Positions 24,262 through 31,920 of a stretch of DNA of 42,361 bases are shown in pieces; the stretch's first letter is position 1, and each line of letters opens with the position of its first letter. Made by a program: the position numbers and the translations under genes. Under the pieces are notes generated by a model. That model was not told the origin of the DNA, searched no databases, and saw nothing but the letters and a program-made list of their open reading frames with translations. Source of the DNA: Candidatus Vogelbacteria bacterium (lineage in GTDB: Bacteria > Patescibacteriota > Minisyncoccia > Phycocordibacterales > XYD1-FULL-46-19); the NCBI GenBank assembly GCA_021414225.1, contig JAIOOX010000002.1, positions 300,597 to 342,957 of the forward strand, in the 5' to 3' direction.

Positions 24262-24633
24262 CTAATTAGATTTCCAACCTTTAATTAAATTCTTAATAGC
24301 CCGCCCGCCCTTACGAAACAAAGTAATCTTTTTATTAGCCTCACTGCTTAGAGTCTCAATCAAGGCGTCTTTAACCATATCGATCGCGGCATACATATCT
24401 TCATCAGTCACCTCTTCTCGTACCAGTTTAGTACCAGCTCTAGTGAGATTTATTTCAGCTCGGAAAATATCACCTGATTTATGGTGGTTGGAGACCTTGC
24501 TAATCTCCACCTCGGCAATCGCGCTAGCATCATTAGGATTAACAAACTTTTCTAAATAGCCCACTTTATTTTCCACATACTGACGTAAAGCCCCAGTCAA
24601 CTCCATTCCTGTCGCCTTGATATTTAAACGCAT
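24262..24633 (-). CDS. hpf: Ribosome hibernation promoting factor, short type
   Basis: HPF/RaiA-family proteins bind the decoding region of idle ribosomes and protect them in slow growth. The 123-residue protein has the family fold: MRLNIKATGMELTGALRQYV at the start, then a VEI-V-N-HKSGDIFRAEI strand pair, and DMYAAIDMVKDALIETL leading to a basic tail. It lacks the C-terminal extension of long HPF. First gene of a two-gene unit with ppiA. A good promoter about 50 bases upstream gives it a conventional leader, in contrast to many genes here. Confidence 0.9.
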   Translation of the reverse strand: MRLNIKATGMELTGALRQYVENKVGYLEKFVNPNDASAIAEVEISKVSNHHKSGDIFRAEINLTRAGTKLVREEVTDEDMYAAIDMVKDALIETLSSEANKKITLFRKGGRAIKNLIKGWKSN

Positions 24634-24684
24634 AATAAGATATTAATTAGGCTAATAAATAACGACTTTTTATTTCTCTCTTAC

Positions 24685-24712
24685 ATTATAACCCCGACTT
24701 AGTCAGTTTCAA
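24685..24712 (-). promoter_or_regulatory. hpf-ppiA promoter
   Basis: TTGAAA (24712-24707), 16-bp spacer, TATAAT (24690-24685). The -35 overlaps the stop codon of the DUF167 gene. Predicted leader about 45 bases. Confidence 0.75.
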
Positions 24713-24948
24713 ACCTTGACCTCTAACATCTTATTTGGTCTATGGTGACCAGAGATGATTTTGACTTGTTTCGGTAAAACTTGATAGTACTCAGCCACCA
24801 TAACCACAACTCTTAGGTTGGCTAGGTTATTTTCAGCTGGCTCTTTAACCGACAAAACTAGACTATCCGGTTGGAGGATAGCTAGTTTTTGTCGATGAGA
24901 CCCTGGTATAACTTTAACCTTAACAAACAAAGTGTTAGATAGTTTCAA
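24709..24948 (-). CDS. DUF167 (YggU-type) family protein
   Basis: A small protein of up to 79 residues with the DUF167 signature: FVKVKVIPGSHRQKL at the start, then LVLSVKEPAENNLANLRVV (usually 'PAxxGKAN') and a KIISGHHRPNK segment (usually 'SGxxSRxK'). The family is widespread with no settled function. TTG codons at 24948 and 24930 are both possible starts; the second gives the usual family beginning and a four-base gap from the pyk stop, while the first overlaps pyk by 14 bases. It should be co-transcribed with pyk. Confidence 0.8.
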   Translation of the reverse strand: MKLSNTLFVKVKVIPGSHRQKLAILQPDSLVLSVKEPAENNLANLRVVVMVAEYYQVLPKQVKIISGHHRPNKMLEVKV

Positions 24949-26341
24949 TCACCATCATGTTAGTACCGATGGCTTTAGCGAAAGGCATACCGCCCGCTAT
25001 AACAATTGCATCCCCTTTCGAGGCAATTTTATATTTTAGAGCAAAAGTACGCACAAACTTAAGTACTTCATCCAAGTTTTTGAATTTAGGAATAACTACC
25101 GGCACCACTCCGTAAGATAATGACAACTGGTTCAGGGGTCGAGCATTAGGACTAAGAGCTAAAATATTATGACTTGGTCGATGACGAGAAATCATCCGAG
25201 CGGTGAAGCCGGAGTTAGTCAAAGCCACAATAAACTTAGCTTTAGCATGATAAGCAGCTTCAACTACGGCATCAGAGACAATGTCAGTTACCCCATGATC
25301 AATATCATTAGCGAAACGTCCACCATCCAACTCCGGTTCTATTCTCTTGGCAATAGTAGCCATCATCGCCACTGATTCAACAGGGTAATCACCTAGCGTG
25401 GTTTCTTCAGACAACATAATCGCATCAGTGCCATCAAAGATAGCATTAGCCACGTCTGACACTTCTGCTCTAGTTGGGATTGGTGATTTAATCATTGACT
25501 CCAACATTTGAGTAGCTGTTATAACTGGTTTACCCGCTTCATGACATTTACGGATCATCATTTTTTGAGCCAAAGGTACGTCCTCAGCTGGAATCTCAAT
25601 TGCTAGGTCACCCCGAGCGACCATCACCCCATCAGCCAACCGAATAATTTCGTCTATATTTTCCAGAGCTTCTGGTGTTTCAATCTTAGCAATGATTTTG
25701 GCGTCACACTTTCGCTTGTTTAGAATATTTCTCAATTCAGTAATGTCAGCCGGACGACGCACGAAAGACAAAGCAATAAAATCAACCTTATGTTTAATAC
25801 CAAACTCTAAATCTTTTCGATCTTTCTCAGTAATTGAACTTATCGACAAATAAGCTCCCGGTAAGTTTACCCCCCGACGAGCCTTCATGTCGCCACCTAC
25901 TAGCACTTTACAAATAATATCATTACCCTTAATGTCTGTAATTTGTAGTTTTTTCTTACCATCATGCAGTAAAATCATCCCTCCAACTTTCACCTCTTTA
26001 GGTAAAAGTGGATAATTTACATACACCTTTTTATCATTACCAACAATCTTGTCAGTCGTTAAAGTGAAAGTTTGCCCAGGCTTTAGATTAATAGACTCGG
26101 TATCAAATTCTCCAATTCTAATCTTGGGACCACCCAAGTCTTGAAGAATCGCTACCGGCATACCCAACTTATCAGACACCTTGCGAACTATTTTAACTTT
26201 AGGCTCGTGTTCAGCAAAATCACCGTGAGAAAAGTTTAACCGAGCCACATTCAAACCAGCTTTCACCAATTCAGTCATAACCTTCTCATTAGAAGTCACC
26301 GGACCAATCGTTGCTACAATTTTAGTTTTTTTAGTAAACAT
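24935..26341 (-). CDS. pyk: Pyruvate kinase
   Basis: Pyk converts PEP and ADP to pyruvate and ATP, the last step of glycolysis. The 468-residue protein has KIVATIGPVTSN and NVARLNFSHG at the start, IIAKIETPEALENIDEII with the catalytic lysine, VMVARGDLAIEIP, and ITATQMLESMIKSPIPTRAEVSDVANAI. No C-terminal PEP-utiliser extension is present. Its promoter leaves a leader of about 46 bases that carries a small TGCC-TTTA-GGCA hairpin (26377-26366) followed by a run of seven T in the minus direction, which could act as an attenuator; the stem is only four pairs, so this is weak. gpmI and eno in this window supply the preceding steps. Confidence 0.96.
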   Translation of the reverse strand: MFTKKTKIVATIGPVTSNEKVMTELVKAGLNVARLNFSHGDFAEHEPKVKIVRKVSDKLGMPVAILQDLGGPKIRIGEFDTESINLKPGQTFTLTTDKIVGNDKKVYVNYPLLPKEVKVGGMILLHDGKKKLQITDIKGNDIICKVLVGGDMKARRGVNLPGAYLSISSITEKDRKDLEFGIKHKVDFIALSFVRRPADITELRNILNKRKCDAKIIAKIETPEALENIDEIIRLADGVMVARGDLAIEIPAEDVPLAQKMMIRKCHEAGKPVITATQMLESMIKSPIPTRAEVSDVANAIFDGTDAIMLSEETTLGDYPVESVAMMATIAKRIEPELDGGRFANDIDHGVTDIVSDAVVEAAYHAKAKFIVALTNSGFTARMISRHRPSHNILALSPNARPLNQLSLSYGVVPVVIPKFKNLDEVLKFVRTFALKYKIASKGDAIVIAGGMPFAKAIGTNMMVIETI

Positions 26342-26393
26342 AGATATATTTGAACAAAAAAATATTGCCTAAAGGCAGTTGTTAATGAAAGTG

Positions 26394-26422
26394 ATTATAC
26401 AGAATAAGCTTATAAATTACAA
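26394..26422 (-). promoter_or_regulatory. pyk promoter
   Basis: TTGTAA (26422-26417), 17-bp spacer, TATAAT (26399-26394). Predicted leader about 46 bases, ending before the pyk ATG at 26341. Confidence 0.65.
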
Positions 26423-26431
26423 TCTAAACAA

Positions 26432-26468
26432 CAAAGACCGCTCTCTAGATAATTAGGAGCGGTCTTTG
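26432..26468 (-). terminator. Terminator after the SIMPL-domain gene
   Basis: A 12-bp perfect stem (26432-26443 with 26457-26468, 13-base loop) about 30 bases after the stop at 26499. It is followed in the minus direction by TTGTTTAG; its other side also has a T-rich flank. Confidence 0.8.
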
Positions 26469-26498
26469 TTTTAAAACTTGAAGTTAAGTTTTGGAGAT

Positions 26499-27272
26499 TT
26501 ATCTGATCTGATAGCGAGCATTCACCCTAACCACTATTTCTTGAGAGCCAGCTTGGATCGATGGCGCTTGAATGTTCATCACCTTAGCCTCTGACATGGC
26601 GGAACCCATAGCATATGGATAAGGGCTATTAGTCATTTCATCAACAGACAAAAGTGAACCCAAACCAAAACCACCCGCTTCGGCTACCAACTTAGCCTGA
26701 GTTCCAGCTTCTTTAATAGCTAAACCACGAGCCTCGCTTTCTAATTTTTTAATATCATCAACAGTAAATTGCAAACCAGAAACAGAGTTAGCGCCCTGAG
26801 TTACTACTCCAGCCAAAATATCGCCCACTTTATCAAACTTCCGAACTTTGACTTCGATAGTTTGATTAATTTCATAACCAATAATCTGTGCTGGCGGACA
26901 CAGCTCCCCCATTCCACAATTATAGCCTTGGTAACGAGGGTTGATGGAGTAATTAGTGGTTTTAATATCTTTTTCATCAACACCCGATTCTTTCAAAAAA
27001 TCAATAGCTTTATTTACTTTAGTCGAGTTGTCAGCCTGCAATTTAGCGACATCTTTACCTCCTTGGGTAATCAAACCAAAACTAAAGTTAGCCACATCGG
27101 GCACCACCACCACCTTACCTTCACCCGTCACCCCAAAACTACGATAAGAAGTCGGACCAACAGATGACGAGTAAGCTCGAGCATAAATAAGTACCGCATA
27201 AGCCCCCACCACGAGCGCTAAAATACTGACAACTGTAAAAACTTTCTTCAACTGTTCTTGTGAGTAGACCAT
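26499..27272 (-). CDS. SIMPL-domain (DUF541) exported protein
   Basis: 257 residues with an N-terminal membrane segment (about 12-31) and one SIMPL/DUF541 domain (about 45-257). Family blocks include SFGVTGEGKVVVVPDVANFSFG, the ITTNYSINPRY-like stretch (KTTNYSINPRYQGY) and EIVVRVNARYQ at the end. SIMPL proteins are periplasmic or surface proteins; some affect stress tolerance, but the biochemical role is not settled. Two cysteines (NCGMGELCPP) could form a disulphide. It is a single-gene unit with a leaderless promoter nested in the uppP terminator. Confidence 0.9.
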   Translation of the reverse strand: MVYSQEQLKKVFTVVSILALVVGAYAVLIYARAYSSSVGPTSYRSFGVTGEGKVVVVPDVANFSFGLITQGGKDVAKLQADNSTKVNKAIDFLKESGVDEKDIKTTNYSINPRYQGYNCGMGELCPPAQIIGYEINQTIEVKVRKFDKVGDILAGVVTQGANSVSGLQFTVDDIKKLESEARGLAIKEAGTQAKLVAEAGGFGLGSLLSVDEMTNSPYPYAMGSAMSEAKVMNIQAPSIQAGSQEIVVRVNARYQIR

Positions 27273-27279
27273 GTAATTA

Positions 27280-27308
27280 ATAGTATTTATTAAGCTAATA
27301 TTTGTCTA
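27280..27308 (-). promoter_or_regulatory. SIMPL-gene promoter nested in the uppP terminator; leaderless
   Basis: TAGACA (27308-27303), 17-bp spacer, TACTAT (27285-27280), then seven bases to the ATG at 27272. The -35 lies mainly in the hairpin loop of the uppP terminator. The spacing from -10 to ATG equals that at greA. Confidence 0.65.
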
Positions 27309-27319
27309 TATTAGCTTAA
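27290..27319 (-). terminator. Terminator-like hairpin after uppP
   Basis: A 12-bp perfect, AT-rich stem (27290-27301 with 27308-27319, 6-base loop) 27 bases after the uppP stop. No proper T run follows, so efficiency is uncertain. Confidence 0.5.
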
Positions 27320-27346
27320 ATTGACCCTAAAGACCAGGGTGTAAGA

Positions 27347-28117
27347 TTAGACCACAAACCACAATATAATCAAACCAACAGCAATCCGGTACCAACCAAA
27401 CCAAGAAAAACTATGTCGCCCCACAAAATTAAGAAACCACTTTACTGACGCAATACTCACCACAAAGGAAGCTATAAAACCAAAAAGTAACACTTCCCAC
27501 TCCCCAACCGAAAACCCCTCACCAGATTTTAGTAAGTCATAAGCTGTCGCTGACATCATGGTCGGAATAGCTAAAAGAAAAGAAAATTCCATTATTGTTT
27601 GACGAGATAAACGCAACGACATACCACTAATAATAGTCGCCCCCGATCGTGACACCCCTGGAATCATAGCTAAAGCCTGACAAGCACCCAAAATGACAGC
27701 TTGCTTAAAAGAAATATCTTCAACTTGTTTGGTATCAGTCCCTCTTTCTTCATACCAAGCTTCGAATAATAAAATTACAACACCACCAATAAAGAGCGAC
27801 CAACCAACTATCAATAGTCCATCAGTTAAAAATTGTTTAAATAAAGAATAACCCAAGAAACCAATGATCGCTGTCGGAATAAAAGCGGCAATAACTTTAT
27901 AAATAATAGCGGGTTGCAAAATCAGTCTGCGAGCATACAAACAGACGATCGCTAAAATAGCCCCTAGTTGAATAGTAATAACAAAACTCGATAAAAAAGC
28001 TGACCACTCTAGATTAAGAATCTTACTCGCCACCAGTAAGTGCCCAGTCGAAGACACTGGGATAAATTCAGTTAAACCTTCCACAACCGCTAAAATAAAA
28101 GCATCAACAAAAGTCAT
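27347..28117 (-). CDS. uppP: Undecaprenyl-diphosphatase
   Basis: UppP (BacA family) recycles undecaprenyl pyrophosphate to the monophosphate carrier used for peptidoglycan and surface polymers. The two signature loops are intact: VEGLTEFIPVSSTGHLLVA near the N-terminus and MIPGVSRSGATIISGM in the second half. At 256 residues with about eight membrane helices it is a typical member. It is the last gene of a five-gene operon (gap of two bases to the upstream gene). Confidence 0.96.
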   Translation of the reverse strand: MTFVDAFILAVVEGLTEFIPVSSTGHLLVASKILNLEWSAFLSSFVITIQLGAILAIVCLYARRLILQPAIIYKVIAAFIPTAIIGFLGYSLFKQFLTDGLLIVGWSLFIGGVVILLFEAWYEERGTDTKQVEDISFKQAVILGACQALAMIPGVSRSGATIISGMSLRLSRQTIMEFSFLLAIPTMMSATAYDLLKSGEGFSVGEWEVLLFGFIASFVVSIASVKWFLNFVGRHSFSWFGWYRIAVGLIILWFVV

Positions 28118-28119
28118 TT

Positions 28120-29430
28120 TTATTTTAAATCAATCCTAATAACTTGATCATCGTTAGTCTTGAAAGTGTTCTGACCGTCACGATTATTAGTCCAAGCATA
28201 CAAAATATCACCCAAACTAAGCATTCCTCCCCAACGACCATAACCACTAAGAACAGTACCAAAATCAACCGGCGACGAAGTGGCGGAAAGATACCGGTTC
28301 AAGTCGAAAGCAATCAATGCTCGTCCAGCGGCCATCGACATTACCAACGAACTAGAAGCTGAGCTCGCGGAGATCACCCCTAAACCAGTTGGACCCCAAG
28401 TTTTGGTTCCACTACAAATGATTGGATCACTAAAACGACCGTCGCCCGACAAGCAACCACCAGCAACCGGCCAACCGTAATTAGACCCAGGAGTCAGCCG
28501 GTTAACCTCGTCGTTGTTATTAGTGCCAACCTCAGAAACTAAGCCAGTAACAGATTGATTTGTTTTAGTCCAAGTTATGCCGGTCGGCTGACGCAGACCA
28601 GAAGCATAAATAAAGGATCCTTTGTTTGGATTATCGGCGGGTACCTGACCTTTGTTGGTTACTCGTAAAATTTTCCCAGCTAAGGATTGATTATCTTGAG
28701 CTAAAATAGCTCTACCGACATCACCGACTAAAACCCATAAGTTATTATCTGGACCGAACGCGATCGTGCCGCCGTTATTCGTATAACCAGCTGGTATACG
28801 ATCAATTACAATTTGGTCATTAACAAAAACTAATGGAGTAAAAATTTTATCTAACTTAGTAGAGGTGGCTGCACTGGAACTAGCCACCCGATCTATTTCA
28901 GACACTAAATCATAACTAACTACTTTGTTAAATAATTCACCACCTTGACTATGATAGGTATAGAAAAGATAAATTTTACGGTTAGTAACAAAATCAGGAT
29001 CTAAAGCTATTCCCAACAATCCTGCCTCACCCACCGAGTCAACATCGGTTAGGGTAAAAATATCATTCACTTTATCATCCAAACCAACCAACTTAACAAC
29101 TCCTCTTTTCTCAATAATAAGCAACCGCCCATCAGGTATAACAGCCACCCCTTTTGGCCCAACCAAGCCCTGAGCTTTAACTGTTAGTTGATCAATTTTC
29201 ACCGAAGTAGAAGAACTAGAGATTGGTTGACTGAAGAAATCAGACTTCAAAAGACCCTCCGTCACAAGCTCACCATCTGTTGAAGTTGCCACCAATTCAA
29301 TTTTACCAGTTGATGAAATACGATAATTAGTTTGAGTTTTAGAAAACCAAGTATACAACGCAAAAGAAAACCAGAGTAAACTAGCCAAAACTAGAAAAAC
29401 AATAATTACAATAATCGCCTTGTTACTCAT
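28120..29430 (-). CDS. Membrane-anchored glucose/sorbosone dehydrogenase-like beta-propeller protein
   Basis: 436 residues with an N-terminal membrane segment (about 4-28) and a six-bladed propeller of the PQQ-dependent sugar dehydrogenase fold. Matches include GPKGVAVIPDGRLLIIEKRG, GEAGLLGIALDPDF, YASGLRQPTGITW and DEVNRLTPGSNYGWPVAGG. In active enzymes the block read here as YTNNGGTIAFGPDNNLW normally carries a catalytic histidine at the first Asn (HNGG-L-FGPDG). The His-to-Asn change and the poor fit to a minimal metabolism suggest a non-enzymatic or altered role. Co-transcribed with uppP. Confidence 0.85.
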   Translation of the reverse strand: MSNKAIIVIIVFLVLASLLWFSFALYTWFSKTQTNYRISSTGKIELVATSTDGELVTEGLLKSDFFSQPISSSSTSVKIDQLTVKAQGLVGPKGVAVIPDGRLLIIEKRGVVKLVGLDDKVNDIFTLTDVDSVGEAGLLGIALDPDFVTNRKIYLFYTYHSQGGELFNKVVSYDLVSEIDRVASSSAATSTKLDKIFTPLVFVNDQIVIDRIPAGYTNNGGTIAFGPDNNLWVLVGDVGRAILAQDNQSLAGKILRVTNKGQVPADNPNKGSFIYASGLRQPTGITWTKTNQSVTGLVSEVGTNNNDEVNRLTPGSNYGWPVAGGCLSGDGRFSDPIICSGTKTWGPTGLGVISASSASSSLVMSMAAGRALIAFDLNRYLSATSSPVDFGTVLSGYGRWGGMLSLGDILYAWTNNRDGQNTFKTNDDQVIRIDLK

Positions 29431-29444
29431 AGTTATAAGTCAAT

Positions 29445-29945
29445 TTACAAGATAAAACTGAAAACTACAACAAAACCAAAGATTAGTAGTCCCTGCAAAC
29501 TTATTCCAAAAACCGGTGAACCTTCAATCCGACGTTTAGAGTGAACAAATTTATGAAACCGTTGTAACAAGTTAATTGCCTTGTTTGGAAAATGACTATA
29601 AATAAAGTGAAAAAAATCTGGGAACACAGCCACCAATAAACCTAACCAGCCAACCCAAGACAACTCCTGTCCTAAAATCTTAAAGGCCACCAGACTCAAT
29701 CCTACCCCAATAATAAAATCAATTCCCACCTTCAAACAATCACTAATAAAACTAACCCCATACGAAAACTTCCAAGTCATCGAATCATTATAATCACCAC
29801 TAACAGAGTGAAGTTGATAGTCCCAATGTGGAATAGCATCTAAAACAAAATGGCTTAGAAAAGCAATTGGTATAGCCAAAAAAGGATTCCAAGCCAAGCT
29901 TTGAGCCACTAAAGAACCAACCACACCATGAGTTGCTAAAGTCAT
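29445..29945 (-). CDS. Membrane protein resembling YdjM-type metal-dependent hydrolases
   Basis: 166 residues with about four membrane helices. The N-terminal THGVVGSLVAQ and the motif LSHFVLDAIPHWDYQLH recall the His/Asp pattern of the YdjM/DUF457-like predicted membrane-bound hydrolases. No activity has been settled for that group, and the match is limited to these motifs. Third gene of the 30716-27347 operon, four bases after the previous stop. The C-terminal half has FHFIYSHFPNKAINLLQRFHKF, rich in basic and aromatic residues. Confidence 0.65.
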   Translation of the reverse strand: MTLATHGVVGSLVAQSLAWNPFLAIPIAFLSHFVLDAIPHWDYQLHSVSGDYNDSMTWKFSYGVSFISDCLKVGIDFIIGVGLSLVAFKILGQELSWVGWLGLLVAVFPDFFHFIYSHFPNKAINLLQRFHKFVHSKRRIEGSPVFGISLQGLLIFGFVVVFSFIL

Positions 29946-29948
29946 ATT

Positions 29949-30377
29949 TTATTCTAAATTTTCTTCTATTAAATTAGTAATCTGACCATCAACCAGTTTA
30001 ATAGTGAAGACCTTACCGGTATAAACCGGCTGATCAACCAATAAAGACTGCAGATCCGATACTGACTTAACTTCAGGTTGATCAATAAGGGACACCTCTG
30101 CATCAGTCGACAAATTTATTCTCTGGATTGATGAAAAATCCCTAGCTCCAGACTGATCGTCTATTGACTCATCAAGGGAAGCACTAACCTCATCAACAAC
30201 TGCGTAATAAGTTAAATTTTCTCTATCAATACTTCTCAGATAAACAACCCTCTCATCTGTAAAGTCTATTTGATTACTACTTGGTATCAATAAATAAGAC
30301 ACAATAATTACCATCAAAAAAACAAACCCTAACAATGACCACCTGTGTCTTAATGATAAATGTTTAAGAAAATTCAT
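29949..30377 (-). CDS. Hypothetical protein with one N-terminal membrane anchor
   Basis: 142 residues: a basic start (LSLRHRW), one membrane helix (about 14-33), then a soluble, acidic region likely outside the cytoplasm. I recognise no domain. The soluble part has strand-helix alternation (VVYLRSIDRENLTYYAVVDE; QPVYTGKVFTIKLVDGQITNLI) that could be a small mixed fold. Second gene of the five-gene envelope operon, three bases after the holin-like gene. Confidence 0.75.
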   Translation of the reverse strand: MNFLKHLSLRHRWSLLGFVFLMVIIVSYLLIPSSNQIDFTDERVVYLRSIDRENLTYYAVVDEVSASLDESIDDQSGARDFSSIQRINLSTDAEVSLIDQPEVKSVSDLQSLLVDQPVYTGKVFTIKLVDGQITNLIEENLE

Positions 30378-30380
30378 ATT

Positions 30381-30716
30381 TTATTTAGCCAAACGACCTA
30401 AAAAGACGTTAACTAAAGACAAGACCAAACTAAAGGCTAAAGCCCACCAGAAGTTGGTCACCGTAAAGCCAGGTACAATAACACCAGCAAACATGATCAG
30501 TAAGGCATTCAAAACAAAAGTAAATAAACCCAAAGTGATTAGATTAATAGGTAAAGTTAAAATTAGCAAAACCGGCCTAACAAAAACATTTATCACCCCT
30601 AACACCACCACCAAAACTAGAGCTACCCAAAAATTAGCCACAGACACTCCTTGTAAAACATAAGCTGTCACCACGATTGCCAGTGCTGATATCAACCAGT
30701 TAGTAAAAATTTTCAT
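30381..30716 (-). CDS. Four-helix 'phage holin family' membrane protein
   Basis: 111 residues with four hydrophobic helices and the family pattern: LISALAIVVTAYVLQGVSV, then GVINVFVRPVLLILTLPINLITLG, and NFWWALAFSLVLSLVNVFLG. This is the widespread membrane-protein group related to the mycobacterial 4-TMS holins. In most bacteria it is chromosomal with no phage context, and nothing phage-like lies nearby. It is the first gene of the five-gene operon, with an extended -10 promoter four bases upstream of its ATG in predicted start position. Confidence 0.88.
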   Translation of the reverse strand: MKIFTNWLISALAIVVTAYVLQGVSVANFWVALVLVVVLGVINVFVRPVLLILTLPINLITLGLFTFVLNALLIMFAGVIVPGFTVTNFWWALAFSLVLSLVNVFLGRLAK

Positions 30717-30726
30717 AGGTGACTTA

Positions 30727-30735
30727 AGTATAACA
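30727..30735 (-). promoter_or_regulatory. Promoter of the envelope operon, about 4-nt leader
   Basis: An extended -10: TGT followed by TATACT (30732-30727), ten bases before the ATG at 30716. No good -35. Confidence 0.5.
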
Positions 30736-30751
30736 AATTATAAATACTAAT

Positions 30752-31195
30752 CTAACGACTATACAAACCAATCAACACAGCATAATCGAGAACGTGACCT
30801 TCAGCAGCTTTGTTAAAATCATTAATACTCACACCTATTGGTAAATTTAAATCAGACACATCTAAAGCCAACAACTTGAAAAAATAGCGATGGGCTCCTG
30901 ACTGAGGGCACGGTCCACCATAGCCAACTTTTCCAAAACTATTTTTACCCTGAACAGCTCCTTCAGGCACTTTCCCCTCCTCAATGATTTGATCAACAGG
31001 TTTAATGTTCCAAACTAACCAATGAACAAAATTTTTTGTTGGCGAATCTGGATCATCCACCACCAATGCTAAACTTCTAGTATTCGCCGGTACATTAGCT
31101 ATTACTAGGGCAGGACTACTATCGGACCCGTCACAAGTATAACGTAATGGGATCAGACCGGTATGATTAAAAACGGAACTAGTTAAAGAAATCAT
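30752..31195 (-). CDS. YbhB/YbcL-type PEBP (Raf kinase inhibitor-like) protein
   Basis: 147 residues from the ATG at 31195; an in-frame TTG six bases upstream is less likely. PEBP-family motifs are clear: IPLRYTCDGSDSSPAL, LALVVDDPDSPTKNFVHWLVWNI (the ligand-pocket DPD-x-HW core) and YGGPCPQSGAHRYFFKLLALD. Bacterial members bind small anionic ligands, and their physiological role is mostly unknown. It ends 35 bases before the holin-like gene start, whose promoter lies in that gap. Confidence 0.92.
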   Translation of the reverse strand: MISLTSSVFNHTGLIPLRYTCDGSDSSPALVIANVPANTRSLALVVDDPDSPTKNFVHWLVWNIKPVDQIIEEGKVPEGAVQGKNSFGKVGYGGPCPQSGAHRYFFKLLALDVSDLNLPIGVSINDFNKAAEGHVLDYAVLIGLYSR

Positions 31196-31339
31196 AAGCA
31201 ATAAGACTAAGAAATTAATTATTAACCATTGACTGAATTAACCTAACTATAATACAAAGCTCTGAGTAAAAGAACAATCAATCCGGTTATTTAAATTAGG
31301 AACCCACCAATTTCAGAAACCTTGCCTTTAGTATTTGAT

Positions 31340-31348
31340 GTGATAATT
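31340..31348 (+). promoter_or_regulatory. Extended -10 promoter of the 72-residue ORF
   Basis: TGT followed by GATAAT (31343-31348) gives a predicted start near 31355 and a leader of about 20 bases that contains AAGGGGGG ahead of the ATG at 31374. A TTGCCT at 31323 is too close (14-bp spacer) to be a good -35. Confidence 0.45.
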
Positions 31349-31373
31349 TGTAATATAGAAGGGGGGCAAAACT

Positions 31374-31592
31374 ATGAAAGAGATCAGCCTATTTGCCATT
31401 ATTTTGACTGGAATCAGTATGATTCCTCCACCACCACGCGGTCTTGTTTCTGACGAAAAAAGACTGAGACCAGTTACTCCAAAGAGGATAAGGCCGGTTG
31501 TTGAAATTCTTGGAACTAACCCACCCAATGACGGCCAGTACGACCGTCTCGGGCGTCAAAAGGGTCGAACTAAGAAGGGTGACAGCCAATGA
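31374..31592 (+). CDS. Small orphan protein, unknown function
   Basis: 72 residues. A short hydrophobic start (ISLFAIILTGISMI) is followed by PPPP and a basic, Pro/Arg-rich remainder (RPVTPKRIRPVVEILG; RLGRQKGRTKKGDSQ). The ATG sits eight bases after a G-rich AAGGGGGG, and a perfect terminator follows 17 bases after the stop. I recognise no domain. The reverse strand is also open for most of this stretch, but without promoter, ribosome site or terminator. It belongs with the other orphans here that have their own promoter and terminator. Coding status is likely but not certain. Confidence 0.6.
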   Translation: MKEISLFAIILTGISMIPPPPRGLVSDEKRLRPVTPKRIRPVVEILGTNPPNDGQYDRLGRQKGRTKKGDSQ

Positions 31593-31609
31593 CTTGTCAC
31601 CAAACCCAG

Positions 31610-31650
31610 TACGGGTGTCGTCGCCTTAGGCGACGACACCCGTATTTTTT
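31610..31650 (+). terminator. Strong terminator of the 72-residue ORF
   Basis: A 16-bp perfect stem (31610-31625 with 31629-31644, TTA loop) followed directly by six T. It is among the most GC-rich hairpins in the window. Confidence 0.95.
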
Positions 31651-31664
31651 CCACTAATTAAATT

Positions 31665-31673
31665 TGCTATACT
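31665..31673 (+). promoter_or_regulatory. Leaderless promoter of the 31681 gene
   Basis: TGC followed by TATACT (31668-31673), an extended -10, then seven bases to the ATG at 31681. The -35 position falls on the T run of the preceding terminator. Confidence 0.65.
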
Positions 31674-31680
31674 TGCCATC

Positions 31681-31920
31681 ATGATCAATCTTGAAGGATT
31701 AAATATTCTAAGCCTCCTAGTCACCGCCTCCTTTTTATGGCGAACTCTTATTACCGTCGGCATCATCTCACTCCTAGCTCTTGTTTTTATTTGGCGCCAT
31801 CGACTAAAAATTTATAACCAACAACCTATCACTCATTTAGAAATTCTATCTTTAGTCCTTCTAATTATCTTAATCTTAGCCAACACTTTGATTGTTTTTA
31901 AATATGCTCAACTTTTATAA
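31681..31920 (+). CDS. Small membrane protein, unknown
   Basis: 79 residues with two predicted membrane helices (about 17-36 and 53-74) joined by a basic loop (WRHRLKIYNQQ). No recognisable domain. It overlaps the next small membrane gene by 17 bases, so the pair is probably translated together and may form a complex. A leaderless extended -10 promoter supports it as a real gene. Confidence 0.75.
   Translation: MINLEGLNILSLLVTASFLWRTLITVGIISLLALVFIWRHRLKIYNQQPITHLEILSLVLLIILILANTLIVFKYAQLL

Noticed and set aside
30381-30716. Prophage remnant, because of the 'phage holin family' match.
   Set aside because: The group is a common chromosomal membrane family; no lysin, integrase or phage structural gene is nearby.
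31328-31589. Minus-strand frames opposite the 72-residue orphan.
   Set aside because: The plus strand has the promoter, G-rich site, ATG and a T-tailed terminator in matching order; the minus frames have none of these.
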